Shown here: positions 5,606 through 7,434 of the stretch, piece by piece
Layout of the letters: each line of letters starts with the position of its first letter
Position numbering within the stretch: the first letter of the stretch is position 1
Notes under the pieces: generated by a model
Told to the model about the DNA's origin: nothing
Seen by the model: the letters and a program-made list of their open reading frames with translations, nothing else
Databases searched by the model: none
Assembly: GCA_937906765.1 (NCBI GenBank)
Contig: CALCUV010000273.1
Coordinates: forward strand, 1-7,434
Source of the DNA: an uncultured Prevotella sp.
GTDB taxonomy: Bacteria; Bacteroidota; Bacteroidia; Bacteroidales; Bacteroidaceae
DNA: 7,434 nt
Direction: 5' to 3'
Program-made: the position numbers and the translations under genes

Positions 5606-7434
5606 ATGCGTTTCTCCCTTACATACCTCCTTCTCCTAACCTGCTCCCTGAGCATCTTAGCCCAGAAGATTTCCGGCACAGTCACTGATGCGCGGACGGG
5701 GGAACCATTGCCCTATGTGAATGTCTATTACAAGGGAGAGCGTGCTGTGCAAACCAATGAGCAAGGGCGTTACTCCATACCCTTTAAGACGGGCGAACTC
5801 ACCTTTTCCTTCATCGGATATAACACGAAGACATTCACCCCAAAGCGTGCCCGCACGCTGGATGTGATGCTTGAGGAGGTGGAAACCTCGCTTGAAACGG
5901 CAACAGTCGTTGGGAAGAAGCAGCGTTACAGTCGTAAGAACAACCCTGCCGTAGAGTTGATGAAGAAGGTCATTGCCCGCAAAAACATGGACGCACTCCG
6001 GGGGCACGACTTCTACAGTCTGGAGAAGTATAACAAGCTTGTCCTTTCGCTCAACAATATTACCCCCAACATGACGGATTGGGAGTGGGTGAAGAAGAAT
6101 CCCTTTCTCCTTGACCACGTAGAGACGTGCAACTATACGGGAAAGCGCATCTTGCCCATCTCTGTGGATGAAAGCGTGGTGCGAGAAATCTACCGCAAAT
6201 CAACGGACACGAAGAAGGAAATCGTAATGGGACAGCGCACCAACGGCATTAATGACATCTTTGCCACAGGCGACATCCTCAACACGATGCTTCAGGACTG
6301 CTTTACTACGGTGAATATCAACGATGACCGTGTGCGCCTCCTGCAATACCCTTTCATCAGTCCGCTATCCACTGACCATGCCATTGGGTTCTATCGCTAC
6401 TTCCTCACTGACACACTCAACATTGACGGTCAGCGTTGCATTGACGTGAATTTCACGCCCAACAATCCGCAGGACTTTGGTTTTTCGGGCCATCTCTACA
6501 TCCTTGCGGACTCCACCTATCGTGTGCACCGCGCTGACTTGACCATTCCCAAGCGTTCCGACATCAACTTTGTCGAAACCATGCGCGTGATTCAGGAGTT
6601 TGAGACCCTCTCCACGGGAGAACAGACCTTGGCGCGCGACCACATGATTCTCGAACTCAGCCTTATCGAAGGCACGCAAAGCGTTCAGATTAAGCGCAGC
6701 ACGGAATACTCCAAAATTGATTTCGCACCCATCGCCGACCAAGAGTTTGACTTCATGGGCAACCAACGTATGGATTACAACGCCCGCGTTCAAAGCGCAG
6801 AATTTTGGGAGTCTCGACGCACCGAAGCCCTTACGGATTCCGAAGAAGACATGGGTTCTTTCGTTGAGAAAATGCAGCAAGTCAAGGGCTACCGTCCCTT
6901 TATCTGGATCATCAAGGCCTTTGTGGAAAATTTCGTAGAAACGAGCACTGACCCCAAGAAGCCTTCAAAACTCGACATAGGTCCTATCAACACGATTTTC
7001 TCGCAAAACTTCGTTGAAGGTTACCGCCTCCGTGGGTCGTTCCAAACGACGGCCAATCTCCATCCCAACCTCTTTTTCAAGGGATATGCTGCCTATGGCA
7101 TCGATGACCATTGCTGGAAGGGAAGTGGGGAACTTACGTACAGCTTTATCCCTAAGGCCTACCTGCCCCACGAATATCCTTACAACAAAATCTCGGTGGG
7201 CTACTACAACGACGTTGTTTCGCCCTCCGATAAGTTCATGACCACCGACAAGGACAATGTCTTCACCTCCTTCAAGTGGACCCCCGTGGAGCACATGCTC
7301 TACACGGAATATTGGCGCACAGCCTACACCCGCGAATACGAAAATGGTTTCTCCTACACGCTTTCGGCAAAGGTGCAAAAGGACCGCCCCACGGCGCGAC
7401 TCTTTTACCAACCCCTCAGCACGGGAGACATCAC
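5606..7434 (+). CDS. Carboxypeptidase-regulatory-like and DUF5686 outer-membrane protein (partial, 3' end outside window)
   Basis: The first 609 residues are present and the frame is still open at the right edge. Residues 1-19 form a typical Sec signal peptide (MRFSLTYLLLLTCSLSILA, then Q20). Residues about 21-92 form a CarboxypepD_reg-like beta-sandwich with the classic phrases ISGTVTDARTGEPLPYVNV (22-40), TNEQGRYS (50-57) and LTFSFIGY (65-72). The remainder matches the DUF5686 family of Bacteroidota: a conserved alpha/beta region (for example NPAVELMKKVIARKN, 113-127) leading from about residue 455 into alternating aromatic beta-strands that look like the start of an outer-membrane barrel. 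Full-length members are usually about 800-870 residues, so roughly a quarter to a third is missing. The biochemical role of the family is unknown. An in-frame ATG at 5486 with AAGGAG upstream would add 40 residues, but it would bury the signal peptide, so 5606 is preferred. No clear TAnnTTTG promoter is seen in the 158-bp spacer. Confidence 0.92.
   Translation, partial: MRFSLTYLLLLTCSLSILAQKISGTVTDARTGEPLPYVNVYYKGERAVQTNEQGRYSIPFKTGELTFSFIGYNTKTFTPKRARTLDVMLEEVETSLETATVVGKKQRYSRKNNPAVELMKKVIARKNMDALRGHDFYSLEKYNKLVLSLNNITPNMTDWEWVKKNPFLLDHVETCNYTGKRILPISVDESVVREIYRKSTDTKKEIVMGQRTNGINDIFATGDILNTMLQDCFTTVNINDDRVRLLQYPFISPLSTDHAIGFYRYFLTDTLNIDGQRCIDVNFTPNNPQDFGFSGHLYILADSTYRVHRADLTIPKRSDINFVETMRVIQEFETLSTGEQTLARDHMILELSLIEGTQSVQIKRSTEYSKIDFAPIADQEFDFMGNQRMDYNARVQSAEFWESRRTEALTDSEEDMGSFVEKMQQVKGYRPFIWIIKAFVENFVETSTDPKKPSKLDIGPINTIFSQNFVEGYRLRGSFQTTANLHPNLFFKGYAAYGIDDHCWKGSGELTYSFIPKAYLPHEYPYNKISVGYYNDVVSPSDKFMTTDKDNVFTSFKWTPVEHMLYTEYWRTAYTREYENGFSYTLSAKVQKDRPTARLFYQPLSTGDI

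Noticed and set aside
5657..7411. Several - strand open frames opposite the DUF5686 gene (5657-6118, 6365-6880, 6965-7411)
   Set aside because: All are antisense to a continuous + strand frame with a signal peptide and a known domain order; none looks like a protein family.

Overview
The window looks like chromosomal DNA from a member of the Bacteroidales (Bacteroidota), possibly a Prevotella-like gut or oral lineage. Three things point there. There is a myo-inositol-1-phosphate synthase of the kind gut Bacteroidales use for inositol lipids. There is a secreted carboxypeptidase-regulatory-like/DUF5686 outer-membrane protein, a family typical of Bacteroidota. The best promoter-like match is the Bacteroidota -7 consensus TAnnTTTG. 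The genus is a guess; the phylum and order are fairly secure.

All six genes lie on the + strand. From left to right: a spacer with two small palindromes and a 15-bp tandem repeat (1-104); purD (105-1373); an unrecognised multi-spanning membrane protein (1425-2405), whose 3' end overlaps by 28 bp a small YqaA/DedA-superfamily membrane protein (2378-2836); a 153-bp spacer; a YbhN/LPG-synthase-TM-type flippase-like membrane protein (2990-4006); a 145-bp spacer with a -7-type promoter match; myo-inositol-1-phosphate synthase (4152-5447); a 158-bp spacer with heptamer repeats in opposite orientations; and the first 609 codons of a DUF5686 outer-membrane protein that runs off the right edge (5606-7434).

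Functionally, purD is housekeeping purine synthesis. The rest has a cell-envelope flavour: three consecutive integral membrane proteins, two of them from superfamilies linked to lipid handling or translocation, then the enzyme that makes the inositol-phosphate headgroup, then an outer-membrane protein. A link between the flippase-like protein and inositol lipids is plausible but is inference from adjacency only. No CDP-alcohol phosphotransferase or sphingolipid headgroup transferase is in the window.

The most unusual structure in the DNA is in the spacers. Three of them carry different short tandem repeats (15, 9 and 7 bp units), each ending within about 2-11 bp of a start codon. I see no CRISPR array, tRNA, rRNA, insertion sequence or phage gene, and no clear new defence or mobile system.
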